Assembly: GCF_001611675.1 (NCBI RefSeq)
Contig: NZ_CP014766.1
Location: 868,001 to 932,000, forward strand
Origin: Pontibacter akesuensis
GTDB taxonomy: Bacteria > Bacteroidota > Bacteroidia > Cytophagales > Hymenobacteraceae
DNA length: 64,000 nucleotides
Reading direction: 5' to 3'
How positions within the stretch are numbered: the first letter of the stretch is position 1; each line of letters begins with the position of its first letter. Shown piece by piece: positions 45,101 to 52,542 of this stretch. Under the pieces are notes generated by a model. That model was given only the letters and a program-made list of their open reading frames with translations. It did not search any database and was not told the origin of the DNA. The translations under genes and the position numbers were made by a program.

Positions 45101-45670
45101 GTACTTAAATATCTAAACTAATTATATTTCTCTCCGAAAGCTCCTGTTCTAAAGTCAGAGACTCCGACTCTACACCTAAAGCATGGAAAGTCTTTTCCCT
45201 AAAGGAAATACATACTTCAACTTTTGGATATTGCATACTATATGCTTGATGTTGATTGCAGCTTAAAAACTTAATTTATTCTCATTTTAAACTTAGCACT
45301 TATAATTATAATGTATCAGTAAATGATTCTTTACTGATACATTATATATATTAGTTGTACACAATATATAGTGAATATAACTCTCTACAAACAGTTGTTT
45401 TAAATTTACTTTTATGAAATAGTCTATTCAGGCTATAGCCAAATCAGATAAGTGGTTTTGGATACTTGTTTTCAAGTGTACGCTCAAAATGCATGATGCA
45501 CGTAGCGGAATACTAGCAATACTACACCTCCCATTTCAACCAAAGCTCCACATTAGCGTTTACTTAATAAGAAGTAAGAAAGCAAAAGTAGTTTACCCTG
45601 ACTAATAACTGACTAAATAAGTGCAGTAAAACTACAAGTATCTTTTAATCAATCAATTATATATATAGCT
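45101..45670. other. upstream region of the defence island
   Basis: AT-rich and without genes, tRNA or integrase. It must hold the promoter of the minus-strand ATPase operon and of the small plus-strand gene at 45671. It contains the palindrome at 45308-45345. Confidence 0.5.
45308..45345. promoter_or_regulatory. perfect 16-bp inverted repeat upstream of the island
   Basis: ATAATGTATCAGTAAA, 6-nt loop, exact reverse complement. It lies about 210 bp upstream of the ATPase start and about 330 bp before the small gene. AT-rich, so weak as a terminator; an operator for a regulator or a recombination site are alternatives. Confidence 0.45.
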
Positions 45671-45847
45671 ATGACAAAAGGACATAATCAGGACGACAGC
45701 AAACAAAGCAAGCCGTTCCCGAAGGATGAAAACGATAAAAAAGAGAACCGCCACCTGACCGACCAAAAGCAGAACAAGAGCCCGGATCAGGGCCGCAACG
45801 AAAACGAAGATCAATCTGGTGGCACCAAAGGACAGAACGCAATTTAA
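45671..45847 (+). CDS. small very hydrophilic protein (58 aa)
   Basis: ATG at 45671 starts a 58-residue protein, MTKGHNQDDSKQSKPFPKDE continuing with N/D/K/Q/G-rich sequence and ending GGTKGQNAI. It has no hydrophobic core and is probably disordered, like stress-associated or hydrophilin-type proteins often seen in Bacteroidota. A perfect 20-bp terminator begins 11 bp after the stop, and its codon use is GC-richer than the island, which supports a real gene. Function unknown. Confidence 0.65.
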   Translation: MTKGHNQDDSKQSKPFPKDENDKKENRHLTDQKQNKSPDQGRNENEDQSGGTKGQNAI

Positions 45848-45858
45848 GTTAAACTCTC

Positions 45859-45903
45859 AAAAAAGAGCCCCGGCAGTAAAGTATACTGCCGGGGCTCTTT
45901 TTT
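45859..45903. terminator. bidirectional terminator, perfect 20-bp stem
   Basis: An A6 run plus GAGCCCCGGCAGTA forms a 20-bp perfect stem with the complementary strand, ending in T6. It lies between the convergent small gene and the gene ending at 45922. Confidence 0.9.
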
Positions 45904-45921
45904 GCACTGAATTAAAAGATT

Positions 45922-46551
45922 CTATTTACGTTCTTCCCGCATCTGCTCGTAGGAGTCTTTCACCTCCCGGCTTCTTTTCAGCGCTGTAAACTCTACCTGC
46001 AAGGCAGCAATCTTTATTTTATCACCCGTATTTAGCAGGTCCAGCGTCTGCGCTTTGCGCGCGTTCAGTTCCCCCACCACAAACTCAGCATATTCCCAAT
46101 CGCGGAGGCTCCAGTTCTGGCGGTTGGAGCGCGTATAATCCAGGGCACGCACGAAAGCATCGCGCAGGTGCACCGGTTTGATTTTGGCTATCTGCGTAGA
46201 GCCCGTCATGTTTCGTTCCCAGCGCTCCAACTCACGGCCGTCCAGATTCACCAGTTCGGCCTCGTTCCGCTGCTCCCACTCTTTATAGCGCTTTTTATAG
46301 GTATTGTACTCCGCCCGCGACTGCTCCGACATCTTTTTGGTGTTGCCGTCCAGGCTGTACGACAGCTCCTTAAACTCCCGCTTCACCGTTGGCCACTCTG
46401 CGGCAATGGTATTGTCGGCCTGGGCGCTGCGCTGCTGCATCCAGGTACGCAACTCTGCCAGGTCCTTTTCTAACTGCGACTGCGCCTGCGCCAGCCCGGT
46501 GACAGCGAGCAGCAGCACAATCGTCAGCATTCCGGTTAATTTTCTCTTCAT
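45922..46551 (-). CDS. exported helical protein of unknown function
   Basis: 209 residues with a clear Sec signal peptide (MKRKLTGMLTIVLLLAVTGL, cleavage likely after AQA). The mature part is highly charged and almost all helix (LEKDLAELRTWMQQ ... MSEQSRAEYNTYKKRYKEWE ... LQVEFTALKRSREVKDSYEQ), so a periplasmic coiled-coil protein is likely. It may belong to a Bacteroidota-specific DUF family, but I cannot name one with certainty. It is monocistronic, with a terminator shared with the convergent small gene. Confidence 0.75.
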   Translation of the reverse strand: MKRKLTGMLTIVLLLAVTGLAQAQSQLEKDLAELRTWMQQRSAQADNTIAAEWPTVKREFKELSYSLDGNTKKMSEQSRAEYNTYKKRYKEWEQRNEAELVNLDGRELERWERNMTGSTQIAKIKPVHLRDAFVRALDYTRSNRQNWSLRDWEYAEFVVGELNARKAQTLDLLNTGDKIKIAALQVEFTALKRSREVKDSYEQMREERK

Positions 46552-46784
46552 AGTATATGGTTTTTGATGGCTAAAACTTTAACAGGTTCCCTACCGTAAA
46601 TATTATGCCACAAATATAGGAAGTAGCCATAGGATTAAAGAGAAATAAGGCTTATCCTACTCCAAAATCAGCCAACACAACCTTTACGCCATCTGCCAAA
46701 AATTGTACTATCTTTTAAGCGCATTTGCCGTTTAATTTAGTAGTACAACTTCTGGCTACAGCAGCAGAGGCAACGTTTTTTATT

Positions 46785-49226
46785 ATGAGCAAATACCAAA
46801 AAGGCAGCTTTCACGAAACAGTCGTGATGATGACGAGCAACGACGATGTCATCCTGAGTGTGAACGACTTCCCGTTCAATACCACACTTAGCCTGGCGCC
46901 GCTTATCTCCTACTGGGAAGACAAGGTGAAGAACGACCCGGGTTGTAATGCTGAGCGCATAAAGGAGCTGACAGAACTGCTGCGCAGTAAATCAGAGTTA
47001 ATAGGACATATAGAAGACACCTCCATCATCGACAAGTACATTGACACGGTTGACTTGCTGATGGAAGATATTTTCCCGGTGGCGCTTTGGGAGAATGACC
47101 TGAAGGCCGTATCGGTGCCATTTAAGTTTGAGAGCTTCTACGCCTCCCCAAAACTGGAGGAGCTGCGCCTGGTGGATGGGGGCAACTATGCCAAAAAGCT
47201 GAACCTCGATCCCAAAACACTGTTGTTTCGCCTTACCCTGCAGGCGTACACCATCATACTTACCAAATTCTACAACGCCAATTTCAAGATCGACGAGCCT
47301 TTTGTGTTTGTAATCGAGGATAAGTTCACGGGGTTGGCACGCCATTACAAGGTAGATGTGGACCTGAAGTTTATGCAGGTGGAAGCAAGGGGCCCGATTA
47401 AGCCACTGACAGCACAGGAGATTAACTTTCTAATTAACCGCTACAACGACCTGGACCTGTGGATGCAGGTGCTGCCGCCCGATAACTTTGAGTTCAGCGG
47501 CTTTGCAATCTACGATTTCACGGACGTGACCATGGAGCAAACCATCTCGTCGCTGCGCTTCGATTTGCTCGACCGGGACTCTGTCAGCACCGACGAAGGC
47601 TTTCTGGACCTGCAGCAGAAGCTGCGTGTGCTCTTTGGCTTGCCTGGTATCCAGCTGGGCTTCGCCTCCTACCCTAACCTGCGTGAGTTCGACACCAGCT
47701 ATGCCCGCCGCCTCTGGAACGGCCTTATACTTACACAGGAATGCAACCTGAAGATAGAGGACCTGAAGCAGTCTATCTACGAGCCGGTGATCCGGAAAGG
47801 GCACACCATTGTGGTGGAAGATTTGAACGCGCTGCCAAACCCAACCTGCATTGAGCAACAGCTGATGGATGCCGGGCTGCGGAACCTAATTATCGCCCCG
47901 CTGCAGTACGAGGGCAGAACCATTGGTCTGATGGAGCTAGCCTCCCCTATTCCTGGTGAGCTGAACGCTTTATCGACCATACGCCTGAAGGAAATCCTGC
48001 CGCTGTTCGCGCTGGCCATGAACCGCAGCCTCGACGAATTGCGCAGCAGAATCCAGAGCATCATCAAGGAAAAATATACAGCCATCCACCCGATTGTGGA
48101 ATGGCGCTTCACGCAGGCGGCCATTAACCTGCTCGAGAAAATAGAGCACAACACCAGCTCGGAGATAGAGCCGATCGTGTTTCGAGATATTTACCCGCTG
48201 TACGGCTCTTCGGATGTACGCAGCTCGGCAACAGAGCGAAACAAGGCCATACAGGGCGATCTGCTCGACCAGTTGGTGCTGGCCAAGGAAGTGGTGCTGG
48301 CTGCCAAGGATAACCTGAAGCTAACGATACTGGATGAGCTGCTGTACCGCATCGACCAGTTCTCACAGAAAATATTGCAGGAACTGAGCTCCGGCGACGA
48401 AGCGGCCATACTTGATTTCCTGCGCAAGGACATCGAATCGCTCTTCGAACATTTTACGCGCAAGGCTCCTGCGGCTCAGCATGCCATTCAGGCGTACCAG
48501 TCGGCCATAAAAAACCAGTACAAGGCGGTGTACAACAAGCGCCGGGCCTACGAGGAAAGCCTGTACATGATAAACGAGACGATCTCCAGCTTTCTGGACC
48601 GGGAAGAGGAGAAAGCACAGCAGATTTTCCCGCATTACTTTGAGAAGTATAAAACCGATGGCCTGGAGTATAACATCTACATCGGCGCTTCGCTGCTGAG
48701 CAACGGCGACTTTGAGCCCATGTACCTCAGAAACATGCGCCTGTGGCAACTGATGCTCACCTGCGAAATTGGCCGCCGCATTAGCACCCTGCGCGCCAAC
48801 CTGAAGCTGCCGCTGGAAATCACACAGCTGCTGCTGGTGCATTCCGAACCCATCTCGATACGCTACAGGCTCGATGAGAAGAAGTTTGACGTGGATGGCG
48901 CCAACAACATCCGGTACGAGATCATCAAGAAGCGAATAGACAAGGCCAACATTCGTTTTTCGGATGAGCGCCTGACACAGCCGGGCAAGATCGCCATTGT
49001 GTATACCCAGCAGAAGGAAGCCGAGGAATACGAGCGCTACCTGGACTTTTTGAGGTCGGAGGGGTATGTGCAGGGCGAGATTGAGCACCTGGACGTGGAG
49101 GATTTGCAAGGGGTGCAGGGACTGAAAGCCCTGCGTTTTGCCATCAGTTTAAAGAAGGAACTGCGCCACAATATCGACGCAGGCGACGAACTACTAAGTA
49201 TCGCTCAGTCGGCGAGTTTGAATTGA
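46785..49226 (+). CDS. large GAF-domain-containing cytosolic protein
   Basis: 813 residues from ATG 46785 (MSKYQKGSFHETVVMMTSND); the frame is open to a TTG at 46725, but that start is less likely. There is no membrane segment. Around residues 340-450 a GAF-like domain can be read (GHTIVVEDLNALPNPTCIEQ, LRNLIIAPLQYEGRTIGLME, IRLKEILPLFALAMNRSL). The flanking regions are helical and not recognised, and there is no kinase, cyclase or other output domain. It is therefore a sensor or scaffold of unknown output, of a type common in Cytophagales. It is followed by a terminator. Confidence 0.75.
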   Translation: MSKYQKGSFHETVVMMTSNDDVILSVNDFPFNTTLSLAPLISYWEDKVKNDPGCNAERIKELTELLRSKSELIGHIEDTSIIDKYIDTVDLLMEDIFPVALWENDLKAVSVPFKFESFYASPKLEELRLVDGGNYAKKLNLDPKTLLFRLTLQAYTIILTKFYNANFKIDEPFVFVIEDKFTGLARHYKVDVDLKFMQVEARGPIKPLTAQEINFLINRYNDLDLWMQVLPPDNFEFSGFAIYDFTDVTMEQTISSLRFDLLDRDSVSTDEGFLDLQQKLRVLFGLPGIQLGFASYPNLREFDTSYARRLWNGLILTQECNLKIEDLKQSIYEPVIRKGHTIVVEDLNALPNPTCIEQQLMDAGLRNLIIAPLQYEGRTIGLMELASPIPGELNALSTIRLKEILPLFALAMNRSLDELRSRIQSIIKEKYTAIHPIVEWRFTQAAINLLEKIEHNTSSEIEPIVFRDIYPLYGSSDVRSSATERNKAIQGDLLDQLVLAKEVVLAAKDNLKLTILDELLYRIDQFSQKILQELSSGDEAAILDFLRKDIESLFEHFTRKAPAAQHAIQAYQSAIKNQYKAVYNKRRAYEESLYMINETISSFLDREEEKAQQIFPHYFEKYKTDGLEYNIYIGASLLSNGDFEPMYLRNMRLWQLMLTCEIGRRISTLRANLKLPLEITQLLLVHSEPISIRYRLDEKKFDVDGANNIRYEIIKKRIDKANIRFSDERLTQPGKIAIVYTQQKEAEEYERYLDFLRSEGYVQGEIEHLDVEDLQGVQGLKALRFAISLKKELRHNIDAGDELLSIAQSASLN

Positions 49227-49343
49227 AATCAGCCGCAGTTTAAATATATATAAACTTATATTTACGAAATAATTTAAACAATTTTCAGTTGCTGCCGTAG
49301 GCGACAATAAGCAGGTAAATCACTAACTTACAACATATTATCG

Positions 49344-49383
49344 AAAACAAAGGGAGAGTCATGTGGCTGTCCCTTTGTTTTTT
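49344..49383 (+). terminator. rho-independent terminator
   Basis: AAAACAAAGGGA / TCCCTTTGTTTT stem ending in a long T-run, about 120 bp after the GAF-protein stop. Confidence 0.75.
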
Positions 49384-49488
49384 ATTTGCAACCAGTGCAA
49401 TTATTTGAAATCAACCCGCGTTCTCCATGCAATTACCGATTAAAGGTTAGCCGGTAAAAAATGTTTCGTCAAATCAACTTTTAGCCAA

Positions 49489-50295
49489 ATGAAACTGAGA
49501 AACAAATTTATGCCCGCCATGCTATTTTGTGGGGTGGTAGCACTTAGCTCATGCGACAAGCAAGAGCAGGACTCGATGGAGCCAGTACTGGAGCAGGGAG
49601 TAATCTCGCACATCCTTGTAGACTCTGCCGAAGTTACTTCCTACAAATTCGCGGGCAGACAACTCAGCCAAATCAATCACTACGATGTGAAGACTGGGGA
49701 CCTGGAGACGTTCGACAAGTATGAGCGCGACGGAAAAGGCAGACTGCTGAAGAGCAGCATGCACGCGGGGAGCAACAGTGCCGTGCTTTCAGAGCAAACC
49801 TTCCATTACGACAACAGCGACAAACTTGTGAAGGCCGACATGAGCTACTACAACGGCAACAAAGTAGAATATGCTGCCTATGCCGCTTACGAGTACAATG
49901 CACAGGACAAGTTGGAGAAGAAAACAGTGTTTGAGGGCACTGATGGCGACAGCAAAGCCCAAGTAAAGTCAGTGACAGTGTATGAGGTGCTACCAAACGG
50001 CAATTACAGCCAGGAGAAGCAGTACGTGATAGACGACAACCAGGAGCCGAAGCTTTTCTCCACCACTACCTACTCCTACGACACCAGCCTGAACCCGTTC
50101 CATGAACTGGCAGAGCCCGGCACGGCCAGCAGCCCGAACAACCTGGTGGCTGCAACAACGGTAGTGCATAACAGCAAAAAGACCTACAAGTATAACTATG
50201 CGTATACCTACGATGAGCGTGGATACCCACTCACGCAATCAGTGGAGAAGCCAGACGGCAAGCGCCAGACGTACAGGTACCTGTACAGCAATTAG
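49489..50295 (+). CDS. lipoprotein with YD/RHS-like beta repeats
   Basis: 268 residues. Signal peptide and lipobox (VVALSSC) predict a lipoprotein. The mature part is a string of short beta hairpins with recurring Y-x-Y-D/N and K-L motifs (YKFAGRQLSQINHYD, FHYDNSDKLVKADM, YEYNAQDKLEKKTV, YTYDERGYPLTQSV), like the repeats of RHS/YD cell-surface proteins but shorter. Probably a surface-exposed or periplasmic beta-structure; function unknown. Confidence 0.75.
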   Translation: MKLRNKFMPAMLFCGVVALSSCDKQEQDSMEPVLEQGVISHILVDSAEVTSYKFAGRQLSQINHYDVKTGDLETFDKYERDGKGRLLKSSMHAGSNSAVLSEQTFHYDNSDKLVKADMSYYNGNKVEYAAYAAYEYNAQDKLEKKTVFEGTDGDSKAQVKSVTVYEVLPNGNYSQEKQYVIDDNQEPKLFSTTTYSYDTSLNPFHELAEPGTASSPNNLVAATTVVHNSKKTYKYNYAYTYDERGYPLTQSVEKPDGKRQTYRYLYSN

Positions 50296-50314
50296 GCTTT
50301 CAAAAGACTATTAG

Positions 50315-50349
50315 AAAAGCGGCTCCGGGTGTTCCCCGGAGCCGCTTTT
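50315..50349 (+). terminator. rho-independent terminator
   Basis: AAAAGCGGCTCCGGG / CCCGGAGCCGCTTTT, a perfect 15-bp stem 20 bp after the lipoprotein stop. Confidence 0.85.
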
Positions 50350-50434
50350 GCTTTGCTACTAAACAACCGCCACCCCGGCTTGCACTGTTAAATCAGCAGA
50401 AATGAGTATATTGGCTAAAAACAAGTATAAAACA

Positions 50435-50656
50435 ATGGCAAAAACGAAGATAACAGTGCTGAGCAATGGCTCGCTGCGCGTGGATGGTGACTTTGAAGTA
50501 GTAGACAAGGACGGAAACAATTATGACCTGGGCGGCCGTACGCTGGTGTCTTTCTGCCGTTGCGGGCTGTCTGCCAACAAGCCCTTCTGCGACGGCTCGC
50601 ACAAAGGACATTTTGAACACGTGGCAGAGGCCTTTGCGCTTCCGCCTAAAAAATAG
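50435..50656 (+). CDS. CDGSH iron-sulfur domain protein
   Basis: 73 residues from ATG 50435 (MAKTKITVLSNGSLRVDGDF); an in-frame start at 50402 would add eleven residues. The domain has the complete 2Fe-2S ligand pattern of mitoNEET-type proteins: CRCGLSANKPFCDGSH (three Cys and one His). Such proteins bind a redox-active, labile 2Fe-2S cluster; the bacterial role is poorly defined. The DUF2007 gene follows 9 bp later, so the two are probably co-transcribed. Confidence 0.9.
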   Translation: MAKTKITVLSNGSLRVDGDFEVVDKDGNNYDLGGRTLVSFCRCGLSANKPFCDGSHKGHFEHVAEAFALPPKK

Positions 50657-50665
50657 CACCGAAGT

Positions 50666-51115
50666 ATGGCAGAGCGCTTGGTCACTATAGCCACTTTTAA
50701 CGAGGCCACCGAAGCCCACATCCTGAAGGGCCGCCTGGAATCTGAGGGTATTCTGTGCTTTTTGGGTGATGAGCATATTATCGGTGCGCAGCCGTTTTAC
50801 TCTGCAGCGGTCGGAGGTGTAAAACTGCGGGTTACAGAGCAGGATGTGGAAGAGGCCAAGGCCATACTTTCCCGCATCCACCGCGGCGACAATCAGTTTG
50901 ACTACGACACGATAGAGTTGGCACCGCCCATGCAGGAGCACACGGAGGAGATTACCTGCCCCCGCTGCGGCTCTGACAACGTGAACGAGGAGAAGTATAA
51001 CAAAACGGTTTTCTCGCTCAGCTACCTGCTGCTAGGGTTCCCACTACCCTTCCTCAGCCGCAAATTCGCTTGCTACAACTGCGGCAACACCTGGAAAGGC
51101 AAAGGCAAGAAATAG
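50666..51115 (+). CDS. DUF2007 protein with C-terminal zinc ribbon
   Basis: 149 residues. Residues 1-70 match the DUF2007 (putative signal-transducing, PII-like fold) pattern: LVTIATFNEATEAHILKGRL, then GILCFLGDEHI and GVKLRVTEQDVEEAKAIL. The C-terminus has two Cys pairs, CPRCGSDN and CYNCGNTW, separated by a short hydrophobic helix (LSYLLLGFPLPFLS), forming a zinc ribbon. Function unknown. It lies 9 bp after the CDGSH gene. Confidence 0.82.
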   Translation: MAERLVTIATFNEATEAHILKGRLESEGILCFLGDEHIIGAQPFYSAAVGGVKLRVTEQDVEEAKAILSRIHRGDNQFDYDTIELAPPMQEHTEEITCPRCGSDNVNEEKYNKTVFSLSYLLLGFPLPFLSRKFACYNCGNTWKGKGKK

Positions 51116-51168
51116 AAAGGGGATCCCTCACAGGCTCCCCTTTCTACTTTTTGCTTAATCAGCTGCTT

Positions 51169-52533
51169 TTAAATGTTCTCAGCGAACGGTATCGGGAAAT
51201 TCACCCATACATCGTCGCCAGCACGGTCTATCGGCAACTGGTCCAGGCGGTTGTAGCGGCGCAGGTCTACCCAACGGTGTCCTTCGAAGTATAGGGAATA
51301 GCGCCGTTGGTACAGCATCTCATCTATCAGTGCGGCCTGGGTTACAGGGCCTGTATAAGGCTGCAGCCCATGCCCCCTTCGGATAATGTTCAGCGCCCGT
51401 ACGGCCTCGCCTAAATCACCCGTTTGGATGTTCGCTTCGGCATAAATAAGGATAAGCTCCTCGTTACGGATTATCGGCACCGGAGCGGTGTTGGTCTCGT
51501 ACAGCGCCACGTCATACTGCCCGGTTAAACCACTTTGGGTAGCTGCCTGTTCGCGCCGCGATACTTTGGTGGCCCTGTCGTCGTTTGGGGCGATGTCGGC
51601 AATAAAGCTCGGATGGGCAATGCGTACTTCGCCTGCCGCGTTGGGGGCAAAGTACAGCGGGTTCAGCTGGTCTCCGGGAGAGGTGCTGAACACATAGTAC
51701 ACGCCACGGTCAAACGGTGCCGTCAGGTCGAAGAAAGAATCCTCCAGCAGGCTAAGCGCCTCTGTAAAGTTCCCGCGGTAAATGGCCACACGGGCAGCAA
51801 GCGCGCGGTTAAACTTTAAAAAGCCAGCAGGCTCGTCAAAGAACTCATTCTCGCCCGAGGCAGTGCTGTTGCCGGAAAAGCCTGCCAGCGGAAACGGAAA
51901 CGACTCACCGGCCTGCGCAATATGCGCGGCCGCCTCATCAAACAGCTCTGAGATAGCTGCAAGCGCAGTGGCTTTGTCCACGATTGGCCCCAGATTGTCC
52001 GGGTCCTCCACATCCAGCCGTATGCCGTTTTCATTCATCATGGTCAGGTTCAGCAAAAGCTGGTAAGCCTTGATGGTTTTGGCAAACCCAAGATACGCCT
52101 GCCGCTGCTCCTCGGTGATGAGTTCTGTATTATTTACAGCCTCTATGAGCAGGTTTGTGTTTTTCACCACGCGGTAGCGGGTAGACCAGGGTGTGGTGGT
52201 GTAAAAGGTGTTGTTATCCAGCGTGGCATTTACCGCCCCCAGCAAATCAGAGGTGAAGCGCGGATCGGCACCTGAGAAGCGGTAATGCTCCCGCCCGATC
52301 ACGCCCACGTTGTCGTAGTAGGTACCCAGGCCGTTGCGCATGCCCGATACCGTGCCCACCACCAGGTTGTTCAGGTCATCTACGGTGGCATTCTGCAGCA
52401 ACGACTCCACAGTAGGGTTGTTTGGGTCCGGAATATCATCCAGCTCACAGGCCGGCAAAACCATGGCCATGGCCAGCATGGCCACCAGCGGCTTATACTT
52501 TAGTTGTTTTATATATCTTTTCATGATGCTCAT
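51169..52533 (-). CDS. susD-like: SusD/RagB-family nutrient-binding lipoprotein
   Basis: 454 residues (ATG at 52533; ATG 52524 is nearly as good). Signal peptide and lipobox (AMVLPAC). The sequence follows the SusD fold: an N-terminal helical SusD-like domain (NNLVVGTVSGMRNGLGTYYD), TPR-type helices, and the C-terminal signature ELILIYAEANIQTGD ... ALNIIRRGHGLQPY ... MLYQRRYSLYFEGHRWVDLR. It sits on the cell surface and caps the SusC-type channel encoded 9 bp upstream. The substrate (glycan, peptide or other) cannot be read from the pair alone, and there are no adjacent glycoside hydrolases. Confidence 0.92.
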   Translation of the reverse strand: MSIMKRYIKQLKYKPLVAMLAMAMVLPACELDDIPDPNNPTVESLLQNATVDDLNNLVVGTVSGMRNGLGTYYDNVGVIGREHYRFSGADPRFTSDLLGAVNATLDNNTFYTTTPWSTRYRVVKNTNLLIEAVNNTELITEEQRQAYLGFAKTIKAYQLLLNLTMMNENGIRLDVEDPDNLGPIVDKATALAAISELFDEAAAHIAQAGESFPFPLAGFSGNSTASGENEFFDEPAGFLKFNRALAARVAIYRGNFTEALSLLEDSFFDLTAPFDRGVYYVFSTSPGDQLNPLYFAPNAAGEVRIAHPSFIADIAPNDDRATKVSRREQAATQSGLTGQYDVALYETNTAPVPIIRNEELILIYAEANIQTGDLGEAVRALNIIRRGHGLQPYTGPVTQAALIDEMLYQRRYSLYFEGHRWVDLRRYNRLDQLPIDRAGDDVWVNFPIPFAENI

Positions 52534-52542
52534 ACTTTAGAA

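Noticed and set aside
48363..49109. Minus-strand ORF of 248 codons across the GAF-protein gene
   Set aside because: Shadow of a long plus-strand gene; no domain and no start context.
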